Positions 1 through 8,244 of a DNA stretch of 19,213 nucleotides are shown here, piece after piece; positions within the stretch are counted from its first letter, which is position 1, and every line of letters starts with the position of its first letter. The stretch is from positions 1 to 19,213 of the forward strand of contig JALAGW010000123.1 of NCBI GenBank assembly GCA_022712235.1, written 5' to 3'. Origin of the DNA: Brevundimonas sp. Lineage in GTDB: Bacteria; Pseudomonadota; Alphaproteobacteria; Caulobacterales; Caulobacteraceae. Under the pieces are notes generated by a model, which saw only the letters and a list, made by a program, of their open reading frames with translations, did not search any database and was not told the DNA's origin. The position numbers and the translations under genes were made by a program.

Positions 1-1607
1 TCGGCATGGCGCATGACGCCGGTGGCCGGGTCGTTCCACAAGACGCGCTCCAGCCGCTTGGCCGCTTCCGGCGTGCCGTCGGCGACGATGACGACGCCCG
101 AGTGCTGGCTATAACCCATGCCGACCCCGCCGCCGTGGTGCAGCGACACCCAGGATGCGCCCGACGCCGTGTTCAGCAGGGCGTTCAGCAGGGGCCAGTC
201 GGACACGGCGTCCGAGCCGTCCATCATGGCCTCGGTCTCGCGGTTCGGGCTGGCGACGGAGCCGCTGTCCAGATGGTCGCGGCCGATGACGATGGGAGCG
301 CTCAGTTCGCCCGAGGCCACCATCTCGTTGAACATCAGGCCCGCGCGATGACGGTCGCCCAGACCGATCCAGCAGATGCGCGCCGGCAGGCCCTGGAAGG
401 CGATGCGCTCGCCCGCCATGTTCAGCCAGCGGTGCAGGCCGGCGTTGTCGGGGAACAGTTTCTTCATCGCCTCATCCGTCTTGCGGATGTCCTCGGGATC
501 ACCCGACAGGGCGGCCCAGCGGAACGGCCCGATGCCGCGGCAGAACAGCGGGCGGATATAGGCGGGCACGAAGCCGGGGAAGTCGAAGGCGTTCTCGACG
601 CCTTCGTCAAAGGCGACCTGACGGATGTTGTTGCCGTAGTCGGTCGTGGGAACGCCCATCTTCTGGAAGTCCAGCATGGCCTTGACGTGGGTCGCCATCG
701 ACGTGCGGGCGGCGGTCTCGACAGTGGCCGGGTCGCTGACGCGTTTTTCTTCCCACTCGGCGACGGTCCAGCCCGACGGCAGGTAGCCGTTGACGGGGTC
801 GTGGGCGCTGGTCTGGTCCGTCACCAGATCGGGGCGGACGCCGCGCTTGACCATTTCAGGCAGAAGATCAGCCGCATTGCCCAACAGGCCGATCGACAAG
901 GGTTTCTTGTCCTTGAACGACTGCTCCAGCAGGGTCAGCGCCTCGTCCAGCGTCTCGGCCATGACGTCGACGTAGCGGGTGCGCAGGCGGAATTCGATGC
1001 GGCTGCGCTGGCACTCGATGGTGATGCAGGACGCGCCGGCCATGGTCGCGGCCAGAGGCTGGGCGCCGCCCATGCCGCCCAGGCCCGCGGTCAGAATCCA
1101 CTTGCCCGACCAGTCGCCGCCATAATGCTGGCGACCCGCCTCCATGAAGGTCTCATAGGTGCCCTGAACGATGCCCTGGGTGCCGATGTAGATCCACGAC
1201 CCGGCGGTCATCTGGCCGTACATGGCCAGGCCCTTCTTATCGAGCTCGTTGAAGTGATCCCAGGTCGCCCATTTGGGCACCAGGTTGGAGTTGGCGATCA
1301 GCACGCGCGGCGCGTCGACATGGGTGCGGAAGACGCCGACCGGCTTGCCCGACTGGACCATCAGCGTCTCGTCGGCTTCCAGTTTCTGCAACTGGTCGAC
1401 GATGGCATCAAAGGCCTGCCAGTTGCGGGCCGCCTTGCCGATGCCGCCATAGACGACCAGATCCTCGGGGCGCTCGGCTACCTCGGGATCGAGGTTGTTC
1501 ATCAGCATCCGCATGGCCGCTTCGGCCGCCCAGGTCTTGGCGGTCTTTTCAGACCCGCGCGGGCTGCGGATCACTCTGGTATTTGGGCGGGTGTTCGGCG
1601 TGGACAT
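1..1607 (-). CDS. hutU: Urocanate hydratase (urocanase), 3' end cut by window edge
   Basis: Second enzyme of histidine degradation: NAD-dependent hydration of urocanate to 4-imidazolone-5-propionate in the cytosol. The reverse strand reads MSTPNTRPNTRVIRSPRG and continues for 535 complete codons without a stop. The family is about 555-560 residues, so only some 20 C-terminal residues lie outside the window. Visible signatures are the glycine-rich NAD site GLGGMGGAQP at residues 175-184 and the conserved block RICWIGLGDR at 410-419. Cys412 there corresponds to the conserved active-site cysteine near position 410 of Pseudomonas urocanase. The start is set by ATG at 1607-1605 with a strong GGAGGA Shine-Dalgarno at 1612-1617, five bases upstream. 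It is divergent from hutC with an 86-bp gap holding the presumed HutC operator, so repression by HutC with relief by urocanate is likely. Identification is essentially certain. Confidence 0.97.
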   Translation of the reverse strand, partial: MSTPNTRPNTRVIRSPRGSEKTAKTWAAEAAMRMLMNNLDPEVAERPEDLVVYGGIGKAARNWQAFDAIVDQLQKLEADETLMVQSGKPVGVFRTHVDAPRVLIANSNLVPKWATWDHFNELDKKGLAMYGQMTAGSWIYIGTQGIVQGTYETFMEAGRQHYGGDWSGKWILTAGLGGMGGAQPLAATMAGASCITIECQRSRIEFRLRTRYVDVMAETLDEALTLLEQSFKDKKPLSIGLLGNAADLLPEMVKRGVRPDLVTDQTSAHDPVNGYLPSGWTVAEWEEKRVSDPATVETAARTSMATHVKAMLDFQKMGVPTTDYGNNIRQVAFDEGVENAFDFPGFVPAYIRPLFCRGIGPFRWAALSGDPEDIRKTDEAMKKLFPDNAGLHRWLNMAGERIAFQGLPARICWIGLGDRHRAGLMFNEMVASGELSAPIVIGRDHLDSGSVASPNRETEAMMDGSDAVSDWPLLNALLNTASGASWVSLHHGGGVGMGYSQHSGVVIVADGTPEAAKRLERVLWNDPATGVMRHA

Positions 1608-1648
1608 CGAATCCTCCATGCGGCTTCGGCCGACGAATGTTGGGCTCA

Positions 1649-1677
1649 GTGTTATGTCTAGACATTAATGCGCGCAA
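1649..1677 (-). promoter_or_regulatory. Possible hutU promoter overlapping the operator
   Basis: Reading the reverse strand, TTGCGC (1677-1672) and TAACAC (1654-1649) are spaced by 17 bases and lie 42 bases or more upstream of the hutU ATG. The spacer contains nearly all of the 12-bp palindrome described separately, an arrangement in which a bound repressor would block RNA polymerase. The hexamers match the sigma-70 consensus only partly, so this is a suggestion from spacing and position. Confidence 0.3.
1654..1665. promoter_or_regulatory. Putative HutC operator (12-bp perfect palindrome)
   Basis: ATGTCTAGACAT is a perfect palindrome lying in the 86-bp gap between the divergent hutU and hutC starts. 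Its core GTCTAGAC fits GT-N-TA-N-AC, the operator pattern described for the HutC/FadR branch of GntR regulators. It is 47 bases upstream of the hutU start and 28 bases upstream of the hutC start, so one site could control both directions, including hutC autoregulation. Assignment to HutC is inferred from position and pattern. Confidence 0.7.
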
Positions 1678-1693
1678 GGGGCAGTTTCGCATC

Positions 1694-2395
1694 ATGGACC
1701 AGGAGCCGCTTCATCGCCGCATCGCGGGCGACATCGAGCGCCGCATCGCCTCGGGCGAGTGGCGGCCGGGTTTTCGCATCCCGACCGAGGCGGAACTGAC
1801 GGCTGAATACGGCTGCGCCCGCATGACGGTGTCTCGCGCCATGTCGGACCTGTCGGCGCGCGGTCTGGTGGTCCGCCGTCGCCGCGCCGGGACCGTGGTG
1901 GCCCATCCGCCGGTGCATTCCTCGGCCCTGGTCGCCATCCCCGACATCCAGTCCGAGGTCGAGGGGCGGGGGCTGGCCTATTCCCACCGCCTGCTGGGCC
2001 GCATCGTGCGCCCGGCCGGGACTGACGAGGGCGATCTGGGCCGGAAGGTCATCGAACTGCAGACCCTGCATCTGGCCGACGACCTGCCCTTTGTCTTCGA
2101 GCGCCGCCTGATCTCTCTGGACGCCGCGCCCGAGGCCGAGGCCACAGACTTCACCGCCCAGCCGCCGGGCGGCTGGTTGCTGGCCCACACGCCCTGGACC
2201 GAGGCCGAGCACCGCATCTCGGCGGTCGGCGCCGATCGCGAGACGGCGGCGGGCCTGGGCCTGGCCGACGGCGCGCCCTGCCTGCGACTGGAGCGCCGCA
2301 CCTGGCGCGACGGCCAGGGCGTGACCTGGGCCTCGCAGATTTTCCCCGGCGCGGCCTATGATCTGGTCGCCCGCTTTTCCCCGACCAAAGGATGA
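1694..2395 (+). CDS. hutC: HutC, GntR-family repressor of histidine utilisation
   Basis: Transcriptional repressor of the hut genes; in studied bacteria urocanate is the inducer that releases it from DNA. The 233-residue protein starts MDQEPLHRRIAGDIERRI and shows a GntR winged helix-turn-helix over about residues 5-70, including the recognition segment YGCARMTVSRAMSDLSARG. A UTRA-type ligand-binding domain follows at about 90-225. The frame stays open upstream to 1583, but that extension would overlap the hutU start and the operator. ATG 1694 has AAGGGG at 1676-1681, about 12 bases away, and gives the usual family length. Its stop overlaps the start region of hutG with a 4-bp gap, so hutC-hutG-hutI are probably one transcript. 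The role is assigned from family plus location. Confidence 0.93.
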   Translation: MDQEPLHRRIAGDIERRIASGEWRPGFRIPTEAELTAEYGCARMTVSRAMSDLSARGLVVRRRRAGTVVAHPPVHSSALVAIPDIQSEVEGRGLAYSHRLLGRIVRPAGTDEGDLGRKVIELQTLHLADDLPFVFERRLISLDAAPEAEATDFTAQPPGGWLLAHTPWTEAEHRISAVGADRETAAGLGLADGAPCLRLERRTWRDGQGVTWASQIFPGAAYDLVARFSPTKG

Positions 2396-2399
2396 CCCG

Positions 2400-3290
2400 A
2401 TGAGCCAACCGTCTGAAGCCCTCAGCTGGCGCTCCGTCGGCGATCTGGTGGGGAACCATCCCGACGCTCCCGTCGCCCTGATCGGCGCGCCGCTGAACGA
2501 GCGGTCGCTGACGCCCGGCCGCTGCGACCTGGGCCCCAAGGCTCTACGCGCCGTCCTGCCGCGCCTGTCCACCTATGACGTCGAGACGGGGCTGGAACTG
2601 GAGATCAAGGTCCATGACGCCGGCGACGTGGCGCTGAAGGCCGTCTCGCCGTTCGACGCCTTCGAGCCGTTGCGCGCCGCCGTGGCGGCGCAGGCCCACC
2701 GCGCCCTGACCATCCTTGTCGGCGGCAACAACGCCATCACCCGGCCGGGCGTTCACGCCCTGGGCCTGGACCGCGTCGGCGTCCTGACGCTGGACGCCCA
2801 TTTCGACCTGCGCGACACGGACCAGGGCCTGACCAACGGCAATCCGATCCAGGCCCTGCTGGACGACGGCATGGACGGTCATCGCATCAGCCAGGTCGGC
2901 CTCGCCCCCTTCGCCAACACCCGCCGCGCCCATGAAAAGGCTGAGGCCGCAGGTATCAGCGTCCGCACCGCCCGCGAATGCCGTCAGCGCGGTCTGGCGA
3001 CCGTGGTGGTCGAGGAACTGGAGCGCCTATCGTCCCTGTGCGAGGTCATCTACGTGGACTTCGACATCGACGTCATCGACCGCAGCCAGTGGCCCGCCAG
3101 TCCCGGAGCCCGTCCCGGCGGGGTCTCGGTCCACGACTTCTTCGACGCCGCCCGCGCCATCGGCGCCCATCCCAAGGTCCGCGCCGTAGACCTGACCGAA
3201 TACGACCCCTCGCTGGAAGTCGGCGACCTCGGCTCCCTGACGGCTGGACGCTGGTTCTGCGAAATCCTGAGCGGAGTCGTCGCGCGATGA
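2400..3290 (+). CDS. hutG: Formimidoylglutamase (arginase/ureohydrolase family)
   Basis: Last step of the direct hut route: manganese-dependent hydrolysis of N-formimino-L-glutamate to glutamate and formamide. The protein is 296 residues, usual for the ureohydrolase fold. Metal-binding blocks are in the expected order: GGNN at 108-111, LDAHFD at 131-136 (ligands D132, H134, D136) and DFDIDVID at 220-227 (D222 and D224). In arginases the first block is GGDH and supplies a histidine ligand; here that position is Asn111. ATG 2400 follows AAAGGA at 2387-2392 with seven bases between. The frame runs further upstream into hutC, but those codons overlap the hutC end. It belongs to the arginase fold and is unrelated to the N-formylglutamate deformylase that shares the name hutG. 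Substrate assignment relies on the neighbours hutU, hutC and hutI. Confidence 0.88.
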   Translation: MSQPSEALSWRSVGDLVGNHPDAPVALIGAPLNERSLTPGRCDLGPKALRAVLPRLSTYDVETGLELEIKVHDAGDVALKAVSPFDAFEPLRAAVAAQAHRALTILVGGNNAITRPGVHALGLDRVGVLTLDAHFDLRDTDQGLTNGNPIQALLDDGMDGHRISQVGLAPFANTRRAHEKAEAAGISVRTARECRQRGLATVVVEELERLSSLCEVIYVDFDIDVIDRSQWPASPGARPGGVSVHDFFDAARAIGAHPKVRAVDLTEYDPSLEVGDLGSLTAGRWFCEILSGVVAR

Positions 3291-3297
3291 ACTCCAC

Positions 3298-3437
3298 TTC
3301 CGCTCATCCCCGCGGCGGCCGGGACCCAGGGCTTTGGCGTGCAGACGCAGCCATTGAGATTGTGTGTGCGACTATCCTGAAACCTCAGCGTCTCGCTGGA
3401 CAGTACTGGGTCCCCGCCTCCGCGGGGATGAGCGGAA
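3298..3437. repeat. MITE/REP-like element: paired 32-bp inverted repeats between hutG and hutI
   Basis: Positions 3298-3329 and 3406-3437 are inverted copies of each other matching at 30 of 32 bases, separated by 76 bases. The right copy contains its own hairpin, TCCCCGC / GCGGGGA with a four-base loop. The motif CTGGGTCCCCGC...GCGGGGATGA is, from memory, a very common dispersed intergenic palindrome in Caulobacterales and sphingomonads. The element fills nearly the whole 154-bp hutG-hutI gap and has no coding capacity. It could fold into a large stem in the mRNA. Its right edge includes GCGGAA, the only ribosome-binding-like stretch before hutI. Confidence 0.8.
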
Positions 3438-3444
3438 AAAGCTG

Positions 3445-4659
3445 ATGATCCTCGCCGACCGTCTCATCACCGATTGCCACGTCGCCGCCATGACCGAGGG
3501 CGGTGAGCCTTATGGCGCGATCGAGGACGCCGCCATCCTGATCCAGGACGGGCGCATCGTCTGGGTCGGGCCGCGTGCGGACCTGCCTGTGCACAAGGCT
3601 GTGGAAACCGACAGCCTGGGCGGCCGCTGGGTCACGCCGGGCCTGATCGACTGCCACACCCATCTGGTCTTCGGGGGCGACCGCTCGGGCGAGTTCGAGC
3701 GGCGGCTGGAGGGCGCGACCTATGAAGAGATCGCGCGCGCCGGCGGCGGCATCGTCTCGTCCGTGCGCGCCACGCGCGAAGAGAGCGAGGACCAGCTCTA
3801 CGCCTCGGCCCTGGCGCGGTTGGAGGGGCTGAAGGCCACGGGCGTCACCACGGTGGAGATCAAGTCCGGATACGGACTGGATCACGACAGCGAGCTGAAG
3901 ATGCTGCGCGTCGCCCGCCGCATCGGGCGCGAGGCCGGGGTGCGGGTGCGCACCTCCTACCTGGGTCTGCACGCCGTCCCGCCGGAGCACAAAGCCGACC
4001 GCGTCGTCTATGTGGACAAGGCTGTGGACGAAATCCTGCCCGCCGCCCACGCCGAGGGCCTGGTCGATGCGGTGGACGCCTATTGCGAGCCCATCGCCTT
4101 CTCGGTCGAAGAGGTCAGCCGCCTGTTCGACAAGGCCGAGGCGCTGGGCCTGCCGGTCAAGCTGCACGCCGACCAGCTGTCGGACGGCGGCGGCGCGGCC
4201 TTGGCCGCTCGCTATCAGGCCCTGTCCGCCGACCACATCGAGCACACGACGGAAGAGGGCGTGAAGGCCATGGCCGAGGCGGGCGTGGTCGCGGTCCTGC
4301 TGCCTGGCGCCTTCCTGATGCTGCGCGAGACGCAGCTGCCGCCCGTCGCCCTGCTGCGCCGACACGGCGCGCGCATGGCGGTGGCGACCGACTGCAATCC
4401 CGGCACCTCGCCGGTCGCCTCGATGACGGCGGCGCTGAACCTGGCCTGCGTCCAGTTCCGCCTGACCCCGGAAGAAGCCATAGCCGGCGCCACCCGCCAC
4501 GCCGCCCGCGCCCTGGGGTTGCAGGACGAGGTCGGAACCATCGAGGTCGGCAAGGCCGCCGATCTGGCCGTCTGGGACATCACCCGCCCGGCCGAGCTCT
4601 GCTACTGGCTGGGCGCGCCTCTGCTGCATCGACGCTACCTCGGTGGTGAAATCACCTAA
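3445..4659 (+). CDS. hutI: Imidazolonepropionase
   Basis: Third step of histidine degradation: metal-dependent hydrolysis of 4-imidazolone-5-propionate to N-formimino-L-glutamate. The 404-residue product has the amidohydrolase-superfamily pattern: a beta-sandwich N-terminus, then GLIDCHTHLVFGGDRSGEF with metal ligands H71 and H73, KLHADQ with H241, SADHIEH around 261-267, and ATDCNPGTSP with the active-site D316. Length and every motif match the family. The frame is open back to 3364, but those codons are translated repeat, so ATG 3445 (MILADRLITDCHV) is chosen. The ribosome site is weak, GCGGAA ending at 3437, and comes from the right arm of the inserted repeat. The gene is most likely cotranscribed from hutC through the element. 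Confidence 0.96.
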   Translation: MILADRLITDCHVAAMTEGGEPYGAIEDAAILIQDGRIVWVGPRADLPVHKAVETDSLGGRWVTPGLIDCHTHLVFGGDRSGEFERRLEGATYEEIARAGGGIVSSVRATREESEDQLYASALARLEGLKATGVTTVEIKSGYGLDHDSELKMLRVARRIGREAGVRVRTSYLGLHAVPPEHKADRVVYVDKAVDEILPAAHAEGLVDAVDAYCEPIAFSVEEVSRLFDKAEALGLPVKLHADQLSDGGGAALAARYQALSADHIEHTTEEGVKAMAEAGVVAVLLPGAFLMLRETQLPPVALLRRHGARMAVATDCNPGTSPVASMTAALNLACVQFRLTPEEAIAGATRHAARALGLQDEVGTIEVGKAADLAVWDITRPAELCYWLGAPLLHRRYLGGEIT

Positions 4660-4706
4660 AAGTAGCATTTTATAGTTATGTTAATCTATGGTTGTTCGCG
4701 GGGAGG
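4645..4706 (+). promoter_or_regulatory. AT-rich promoter-like stretch, small palindrome and RBS before the MmeI-like gene
   Basis: The end of hutI carries the inverted repeat GGTGAAATCACC at 4645-4656 (five-base arms, AA centre). It is followed by an AT-rich run at 4657-4690 that stands out in this GC-rich window and includes TATAGT at 4671-4676, a plausible -10 element. No convincing -35 is seen. A strong GGGAGG ribosome site at 4701-4706 precedes ATG 4717 by ten bases and decides the start over the upstream ATG 4678. A separate promoter for the restriction-modification gene is inferred. Confidence 0.4.
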
Positions 4707-4716
4707 CCGACAATCC

Positions 4717-7700
4717 ATGGATGCAGACGACTTCATTCGCCGCTGGTCCGAGGCGCCGATCAGCGAGCGCGCCCACTATCAGACCTTCATCGCCCAGCTG
4801 TGCAGGGTGATCGGCGTCGCGGCGCCGGATGATGAGCGAACAGGCGATCTCGACTATTGCTTCGAGCGACCTGTGAAGTTTTTGCACGAGGACGGGGGCA
4901 GCCACCCCGGCTACATCGACTGCTACCGGCGCGGCGCCTTCGTGCTGGAGGCCAAGCAGTCAGGCAAGCGCGGGGCAGGCGGGGCGCTGGACCCGCAACC
5001 GCAACTGGCCCTGTTCGGCGGGCGGGGCCGCAAGGTCGCGCCGCCGTCGTCCAGCACGCTGGAAACCCTGATGCGCAACGCCAAGCGGCAGGCCGAGAAT
5101 TACGCCAAGGCCCTGGACGAGTGGCCGCCCTTCATCGTCGTCGTGGACGTGGGGCGCGCCATCGAGTTGTGGTCCGACTTCGGCCGACAGGGAAAGGCCT
5201 ACGCCCCGTTCCCTGATCGCGCCCGCTATCGCATCGATATGGAGCATCTGCGCGACGAGGCGGTGCGGGATCGCCTGAGGCGCGTCTGGTCCGATCCTAT
5301 GAGCCTGGACCCTGCCGCCCGCGTGGCCGAGGTGACGACCGATATCGCCGCGCGGCTGGCCTGGCTGGTGCGCTCTATCGGCGGACGTGTCGCTATCGGC
5401 GCGGATGGACGCCCTGACCCGGTCGCCAAGGCGGCGCGGGCCAATCAGACGGCCCTGTTCGTCATGCAGTGCATTTTCGCCATGTTCGCCGACAGCGTCG
5501 GCCTGATCGAGGACAAGGGCTTCCGCCGCTTTCTGGAAAGCTATCGCGGCCACGCGGACCAGTTTCATCTGGGGGCCGGCGATTTTTTCCGCCGCATGGA
5601 CGAGGGCGGGCACTGCTCGGCCATTCGCCAGACCCTGCGCCGCTTCAACGGCGGTCTGTTCCGCCACGCCGCGGCCCTGCCGATCACCGAGGACGAACTG
5701 GAGGCTCTGATCGCCGCCGCCCGGCGTGACTGGGCCTCGGTCGAGCCGGCCATCTTTGGGGCCCTGCTGGAGCAGGCGCTGGCGCCGGACGAGCGGACGG
5801 AACTGGGCGCTCACTATACGCCGCGCGCCTATGTCGAGCGCCTGGTCGAGCCGACGCTCATGGAGCCGCTGCGCGCCGACTGGGAGGCCGCCGAGGCCAG
5901 CGCCATCGGCCGCTATCTCGCCGGCGCTCACAAGGGGGCGCGCACGCTGGTGCGGGAGTTCCCCAGCGGCCTCTGCCGCCTCCGCGTGCTGGACCCCGCC
6001 TGCGGCACCGGCAACTTCCTTTATGTCGCCATGGGGCTGATGAAGGAGTTGGAGGGCGAGGTCCTGGCCGTCCTGGCTGAAATGGGCGAGGCGCAAGGGA
6101 CCCTGGCGCTGGATGGACACACGGTCAGCCCGGAACAGTTCTGGGGGCTGGAGAAGAACGCCTATGCGGCCTGGATCGCCGAGATGGTCATGTGGATCGG
6201 CTACCTGCAATGGCATTTCCGGGTCTATGGCGACGCCAAGCCTTCCGAGCCGATCCTGCGCAATTTCGAGAAGATCCGGCAGACGGACGCCCTGCTGTCC
6301 TGGTCGCGCGAGGAGCTGGTTCGCGACGCCGTCGGGCGGCCGATCACGCGCGCGCGGCCCATATCTCGACCAGGGCGCAAGGACGGCGACGCGCCAGTCC
6401 TGTTTCCTGTGGCCGACGAACGTGAGGTCGTCCGCCTGATCGACCCGCGCCCGACGCCGTGGCCGGATGTCCATTTCATCATCGGCAACCCGCCCTTCAT
6501 CGGCGGCAAGGATCTGAGGCGCGAACTGGGCGACGGCTATGTCGACGCCCTGTGGCACGTCCGTCAGGGACGGTTCCGCTCGGCCGACCTGGTGACGGCC
6601 TGGTGGGACCGGGCGGCGGACATCCTGACGGCCAAGGGCTCCAGCCTGCGTCGCTTCGGTTTCATCACCACCAACTCGATCACCCAGACCTTCTCGCGGC
6701 GCGTGCTGGAACATCACCTGAAAGGCGAGCCGGCGATGCGGCTGGTCTTCGCCGTGCCCGACCACCCCTGGATCAAGGGCGGCGACCGGGCCGCCGTTCG
6801 GATCGCCATGACCGTGGCCGAGCGCGGCGAGCCGGACGGGCAGGGGCGGCTGCTAAGCGTGGTCTCTGAGGCGGCGCTGCATACCGACGCGCCGGAGATC
6901 GTCCTCAGCGAGGAGCGCGGCGCCATCTCAGCTGATCTGACGGTGGGGGTGGACGTGACAGAGGCCGTCGAATTGAAGGCCAACGCCCTGCTGTGCTCGC
7001 CGGGGGTCAAGTTGCATGGCGCAGGCTTCATCGTCGCGCCGGATCGGGCGGCGGCTTTGTTGTCGGCGTCAGAGCCGGAAGCGGCCTCGCCCATCCGCGC
7101 CTATCGCAACGGCCGTGATCTGGCGGATCGTCCGCGCGGGGTGAACGTCATCGACCTGTTCGGCTGGGAGGAAGCCGAGGTAAGGCGACGCCACCCGGCC
7201 GTCTTTCAGCATCTTCTTGAGACGGTGAAGCCCGAGCGGGACCGCAACAATCGGGCTTCCTATCGCGACAACTGGTGGATCTTCGGCGAGCCGCGACGCG
7301 AGCTGCGACCGGCGATCGAGGGGCTGGGGCGCTATATCGCCACCGTCGAGACCGCCAAGCACCGCTGGTTCCGGTTTCTGGACGCGGACATCCTGCCGGA
7401 CAACAAGCTGGTGGTGATCGCCAGCGACGACGCGGCGGTGCTGGGGGTTCTGTCGTCGCGCCTGCACCAGCAGTGGTTCGTCGCCAACTCGGCGCGGATT
7501 GGCGTCTATGACGGCGACGCCGTCTATGTGAAGGGCGCCTGTTTCGACGCCTTCCCCTTTCCTGACCTCGCGGGGCGGGGCGGCGCCGAGATCGCCGTCC
7601 TGGCGGACGAGATCGACGCCCTGCGGGTCCAGGTGCTGGGGCGGCATGATTTCCTGACCATGACCGGCCTCTACAATGCGCGGGCGCGGCTGACGGCGGG

Positions 7701-8208
7701 CGCGTCTCTGACCGAGGCCGAGCGCGTGGTGCATGAGGCAGGGTGCATCGGCTTGCTGGACCATCTGCATCAACGGCTGGATGCGGCTGTCCTGGGCGCC
7801 TACGGCTGGTCGGCGAACCTGTCGGCCCAGGAGGCGGTGGCGCGGCTGGTCGTGCTGAACCGCGAGCGATCTGTCGAGGAGGCGCGCGGCGAGGTGCGGT
7901 TCCTGCGCCCTGACTTCCAGGCGGGGCGCGTAAAGACCTCGCGTCGTCCGGTGCAGATCGAGGCGCCTTTGGATGTGGCCGCCAGCCTGCCGCTCTTGCC
8001 GGAAGCGCCGGGGCCCATGGCGTCTGCGCTGCTACACGCCTTGAGACAGGAGGGCGTGCCCGTGGGGCCGCGGGCCCTGGCCGCGCGCTTCGGCGGGCGG
8101 CGCGGGCGGCGGATGGAGGATCGCATCGAACAGACCCTCGCGGTTCTGGCCGTGGCGGGGTCGGTGCAGCGAACGGAGAGCGGCTGGTTCACCCCGCGTC
8201 GGATGTGA
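4717..8208 (+). CDS. MmeI-like (type IIL/IIG) single-chain restriction-modification enzyme
   Basis: A 1163-residue protein combining nuclease, methyltransferase and target recognition. The N-terminal domain shows D68-X9-E78-A-K80 (YIDCYRRGAFVLEAKQ), the same spacing and almost the same position as the PD-(D/E)XK catalytic triad of MmeI (D70, E80, K82). A helical spacer follows, with NGGLF at 311-315 and HYTPRAYVERLVEP at 366-379. The adenine methyltransferase core has motif I DPACGTGNF at 426-434 and motif IV NPPF at 591-594. Conserved MmeI-type blocks continue (IKGGDRAAVRIAMTV; YRNGRDL; the recognition region around 770-960). The last 70 or so residues look like an added helical or winged-helix tail; MmeI itself is about 919 residues. 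No separate methylase or specificity gene adjoins it, as expected for this class. Whether cleavage is active and which sequence is recognised cannot be read here. Confidence 0.87.
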   Translation: MDADDFIRRWSEAPISERAHYQTFIAQLCRVIGVAAPDDERTGDLDYCFERPVKFLHEDGGSHPGYIDCYRRGAFVLEAKQSGKRGAGGALDPQPQLALFGGRGRKVAPPSSSTLETLMRNAKRQAENYAKALDEWPPFIVVVDVGRAIELWSDFGRQGKAYAPFPDRARYRIDMEHLRDEAVRDRLRRVWSDPMSLDPAARVAEVTTDIAARLAWLVRSIGGRVAIGADGRPDPVAKAARANQTALFVMQCIFAMFADSVGLIEDKGFRRFLESYRGHADQFHLGAGDFFRRMDEGGHCSAIRQTLRRFNGGLFRHAAALPITEDELEALIAAARRDWASVEPAIFGALLEQALAPDERTELGAHYTPRAYVERLVEPTLMEPLRADWEAAEASAIGRYLAGAHKGARTLVREFPSGLCRLRVLDPACGTGNFLYVAMGLMKELEGEVLAVLAEMGEAQGTLALDGHTVSPEQFWGLEKNAYAAWIAEMVMWIGYLQWHFRVYGDAKPSEPILRNFEKIRQTDALLSWSREELVRDAVGRPITRARPISRPGRKDGDAPVLFPVADEREVVRLIDPRPTPWPDVHFIIGNPPFIGGKDLRRELGDGYVDALWHVRQGRFRSADLVTAWWDRAADILTAKGSSLRRFGFITTNSITQTFSRRVLEHHLKGEPAMRLVFAVPDHPWIKGGDRAAVRIAMTVAERGEPDGQGRLLSVVSEAALHTDAPEIVLSEERGAISADLTVGVDVTEAVELKANALLCSPGVKLHGAGFIVAPDRAAALLSASEPEAASPIRAYRNGRDLADRPRGVNVIDLFGWEEAEVRRRHPAVFQHLLETVKPERDRNNRASYRDNWWIFGEPRRELRPAIEGLGRYIATVETAKHRWFRFLDADILPDNKLVVIASDDAAVLGVLSSRLHQQWFVANSARIGVYDGDAVYVKGACFDAFPFPDLAGRGGAEIAVLADEIDALRVQVLGRHDFLTMTGLYNARARLTAGASLTEAERVVHEAGCIGLLDHLHQRLDAAVLGAYGWSANLSAQEAVARLVVLNRERSVEEARGEVRFLRPDFQAGRVKTSRRPVQIEAPLDVAASLPLLPEAPGPMASALLHALRQEGVPVGPRALAARFGGRRGRRMEDRIEQTLAVLAVAGSVQRTESGWFTPRRM

Positions 8209-8244
8209 TGCTAGCGTCGGCTTCTGGAATCGGGGGCGGGCGGC

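Noticed and set aside
6..1661. Long rightward open frame antisense to hutU
   Set aside because: It has no recognisable motif, and the reverse strand encodes a clear urocanase; GC-rich codon bias opens the opposite frame.
2978..3445. Frame running from hutG through the inverted-repeat element
   Set aside because: Its second half is translated repeat (WVPASAGM-type peptide), a common annotation artefact, and its first half lies in hutG in another frame.
4669..4689. CtrA box at TTAATCTATGGTTGT before the MmeI-like gene
   Set aside because: The second half-site is TTGT rather than TTAA, and no reverse-orientation match was found.
4960..6765. Roughly 600-codon leftward frame inside the MmeI-like gene
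   Set aside because: It is antisense to the nuclease and methyltransferase domains and has no domain of its own.
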